Source: Hydrogenophaga sp. Root209
GTDB taxonomy: Bacteria > Pseudomonadota > Gammaproteobacteria > Burkholderiales > Burkholderiaceae_C
Length of the DNA stretch: 64,000 bases
Assembly: GCF_001428625.1 (NCBI RefSeq)
Contig: NZ_LMIE01000022.1
Location: forward strand, 1,042-65,041
Direction: 5' to 3'
Shown: positions 62,325 through 64,000 of the stretch, piece after piece
Numbering within the stretch: the stretch's first letter is position 1
How the letters are laid out: each line of letters opens with the position of its first letter
The notes under the pieces: generated by a model
Told to the model about the DNA's origin: nothing
The model's database searches: none
Seen by the model: the letters and a program-made list of their open reading frames with translations, nothing else
Program-made: the position numbers and the translations under genes

Positions 62325-63191
62325 ATGAAACCCCTGGCCATCCTGCGCACCACCCTCACCACCGCCGCCCTGCTCGCAGCAGCCCTGCCCGCCCACGCCG
62401 TGGGCCGCCTCGCCGACATCCAAGTGGTCGACCGCGACAGCGGCGAGACGCTCACCGTCTACCGTCACCAGGGCGAACACTGGGTGGCCGGGCGGCCGGG
62501 CGCGCGCTATGCGGTCTCGGTGCGCAACGCCACGGCGGGCCGCGTGCTCGGCGTGGTCTCGGTCGACGGCGTGAACGTGATCTCGGGCGAAACCGCCGCC
62601 TGGCAACAGACTGGCTACGTGCTCTCGCCGTGGCAGCAGCACGCCATCACCGGCTGGCGCAAGAGCGACGCCGAAGTGGCGGCCTTCCATTTCACGGCCT
62701 CCAGCGCGTCGTACGCCGAGCGCACCGGGCGCCCGGCGCACGTGGGCGTGATCGGCGTGGCCGTGTTCCGCGAGAAGCCCCTGCCCCCGCCGCCGCCCGC
62801 GGTGCTGCCCTGGCCTTCGCAGTGCGAACCCGGCGCTGCAGAGAGCCGCTCGTCCGCCCCGTCCAGCGCGGCGGATACGACCGCCGAAGCGCAGGCCAAC
62901 AACGGAGCGCCACGCGAGCGAGCCGAATCGCTGGCCGCGCGCCGCATGGCGCCCGCCGCGCCGATGCCGGCGCCGCGCCTGGGCACCGGCCACGGTGAGC
63001 GCGAGGCATCGCACATCAGCCACACCACGTTCGAGCGCCGCAGCGAGCGGCCCGACGAACTCGTCCGCATCCGCTACGACAGCCGTGAGAACCTCATCGC
63101 CATGGGCATCATTCCCACGCAGGCCGTGCCGCTGCGGCCGAACCCGTTCCCCGCGGGTGTGCAACCGGGCTACGCACCGGACCCGCGTTGA
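62325..63191 (+). CDS. Exported hypothetical protein next to an ECF sigma gene
   Basis: 288 residues. Signal peptide (MKPLAILRTTLTTAALLAAALPAHA), then IQVVDRDSGETLTVYRHQGEHWVAG, VGVIGVAVFREK, a Pro-rich linker and a low-complexity Ala/Ser/Glu stretch; the C-terminus has GHGEREASHISHTTFERRSERP and a Pro-rich end. Family not named, but similar exported proteins precede ECF sigma factors in related bacteria. The start at 62325 begins the signal peptide. Twenty-eight bases before the sigma gene. Confidence 0.75.
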   Translation: MKPLAILRTTLTTAALLAAALPAHAVGRLADIQVVDRDSGETLTVYRHQGEHWVAGRPGARYAVSVRNATAGRVLGVVSVDGVNVISGETAAWQQTGYVLSPWQQHAITGWRKSDAEVAAFHFTASSASYAERTGRPAHVGVIGVAVFREKPLPPPPPAVLPWPSQCEPGAAESRSSAPSSAADTTAEAQANNGAPRERAESLAARRMAPAAPMPAPRLGTGHGEREASHISHTTFERRSERPDELVRIRYDSRENLIAMGIIPTQAVPLRPNPFPAGVQPGYAPDPR

Positions 63192-63219
63192 CCAACAACC
63201 GGCTTCCATAATCGCGTGC

Positions 63220-63795
63220 ATGACCGACGAGGCCGTGCCCGCCAACGAAACCCTGATGCAGGCCTTTGCCGCGGGCGACGCGCGCGCCTTCGAAACCCTG
63301 TACGACCGCCACGCCCTGCCGGTGTGGCGCTTCGTGCAGCGCAGCGTGCACGACCACGCGCTGGCCGACGACCTGGTGCAGGACGTGTGGTTTTCGCTGG
63401 TGCGGCAGGCGCCGCAATACCAGCCCCGCGCGCGCTTTCGCACCTGGCTGTTCACGCTCGCCCACCACCGCATGGTGGACCACTGGCGCACCCACAAGGC
63501 CCACGCCAGCCTGGACGCCGAGACCGAAGACGGCGCGGCCCTGGCCGACACACTGGCGGCCGATTCGGGCTTCGGCCCGGTGCGGCAACTGCAGTCGCGC
63601 GAGCAGGCGCAGGCCCTGCTGGACGCGCTCGCTGCGTTGCCCCTGCCGCAGCGCGAAGCCTTCCTGCTGCAGGCCGAAGGCGGCCTGAGCCTGGCCGAGA
63701 TCGCGCAGGCCACGGGCGTGAACACCGAGACCGCCAAGAGCCGGCTGCGCTATGCGCGCGAGCGCCTGCGCCACACCCTGGAGGCCCTGGCATGA
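63220..63795 (+). CDS. ECF-type RNA polymerase sigma factor
   Basis: 191 residues. Region 2 (about 15-85): FETLYDRHALPVWRFVQRS, ALADDLVQDVWFSLVR, FRTWLFTLAHHRMVDHWR; region 4 (about 130-185): LPQREAFLLQAEGGLSLAEI, TGVNTETAKSRLRYARERLR. No region 3, as in ECF sigmas. Likely controlled by the protein encoded next, an expected anti-sigma position. Stop at 63795. Confidence 0.92.
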   Translation: MTDEAVPANETLMQAFAAGDARAFETLYDRHALPVWRFVQRSVHDHALADDLVQDVWFSLVRQAPQYQPRARFRTWLFTLAHHRMVDHWRTHKAHASLDAETEDGAALADTLAADSGFGPVRQLQSREQAQALLDALAALPLPQREAFLLQAEGGLSLAEIAQATGVNTETAKSRLRYARERLRHTLEALA

Positions 63796-63801
63796 GCGCC
63801 G

Positions 63802-63818
63802 CGCCGGGCCGCCCCAAG
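63802..63818. repeat. Fragment of the GC-rich extragenic repeat
   Basis: These 17 bases are identical to 52333-52349 within the larger element near 52.3 kb. Here the fragment lies just after the sigma-factor stop and 38 bases before the next start, without the flanking hairpin arms. Confidence 0.7.
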
Positions 63819-63856
63819 CCAGCTCGCACGGCAGCGCGATGCGCGGAGGTATCCCC

Positions 63857-64000
63857 ATGACGCCCGAAGACGATCTGCTGCAACGCTACCGCGAAGCCAA
63901 TGAGCACGACCCCGCACGGCCCGACCCGGCCCTGCGCGAGCGGGTGCTGGCGCGCGCGCGCGCCGCCGCACAAGCGCGCAGCGCGCCGGGCACCGGCAGA
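63857..64000 (+). CDS. Partial gene at right edge, probable anti-sigma partner
   Basis: First 48 codons only (MTPEDDLLQRYREANEHDPA, then an Ala/Arg-rich stretch); continues past the window. GGAGG seven bases before the ATG. Position directly after an ECF sigma gene and the D-L-L-Q-R-Y-R-E-A start are like those of sigma-linked regulatory proteins in this group, but no domain is yet visible. Confidence 0.6.
   Translation, partial: MTPEDDLLQRYREANEHDPARPDPALRERVLARARAAAQARSAPGTGR

Overview
The window is high-GC, gene-dense bacterial chromosome. Gene content points to the Burkholderiales, most likely a Comamonadaceae member of the Hydrogenophaga/Acidovorax type: an AapJQMP polar amino-acid transporter, a BktB-type thiolase, DUF1631, DUF4148 and DUF4399 proteins, RhlE, a proteobacterial GshA, and GC-rich intergenic repeats of a kind common in that family. 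The family assignment is an inference from gene content; no rRNA or tRNA gene is visible.

Bases 1-1080 are clearly more AT-rich than the rest and hold two small, unrecognised, probably co-transcribed genes, the second broken by an in-frame stop. Bases 1-16 kb are an accessory zone of conflict-type genes scattered among housekeeping genes. They include a phospholipase-D-like protein, two membrane-anchored Mrr-type nucleases with zinc ribbons plus a third protein carrying only the same membrane module, a decayed MntA/HepT (MNT-HEPN) pair, an XRE/AbiEii pair, a GIY-YIG-like protein, a SRAP-fold protein that has lost key catalytic residues, and a trypsin-like protease followed by a small Pepco/Trypco1-like protein. 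The last pair is the best candidate for a little-described system.

From 16 to 39 kb the content is ordinary chromosomal: RNA modification enzymes (RluE and TapT lie just left of this stretch; DusC and RluA are in it), the YlqF GTPase, glutathione synthesis (GshA), a LysR/MFS/aldo-keto reductase group, BktB thiolase, a RavA/ViaA-like AAA-VWA pair, and an acyl-CoA ligase. From 40 to 44.4 kb lies the four-gene aap ABC transporter operon, preceded by a sigma-54-like promoter and an NtrC-like palindrome, followed by a frameshifted glycerophosphodiester phosphodiesterase. From 46.3 to 50.9 kb is a periplasmic copper-handling cluster: a His-rich CopL-like protein, a TolC-like protein, a multicopper oxidase, a cupredoxin and a DUF411-CusF fusion.

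The right part (51-64 kb) carries a TAXI-type binding protein without a TRAP permease, DUF1631, EttA with DUF1415, RhlE with a long Gly/Arg-rich tail, an EEP-family hydrolase, a cupin, a DUF4148 repeat protein opposite a LysR regulator, and an ECF sigma factor cluster that runs off the right edge. Most convergent gene pairs are separated by only 0-30 bases. Few strong terminators are visible; the clearest is after the RcnB-like gene.
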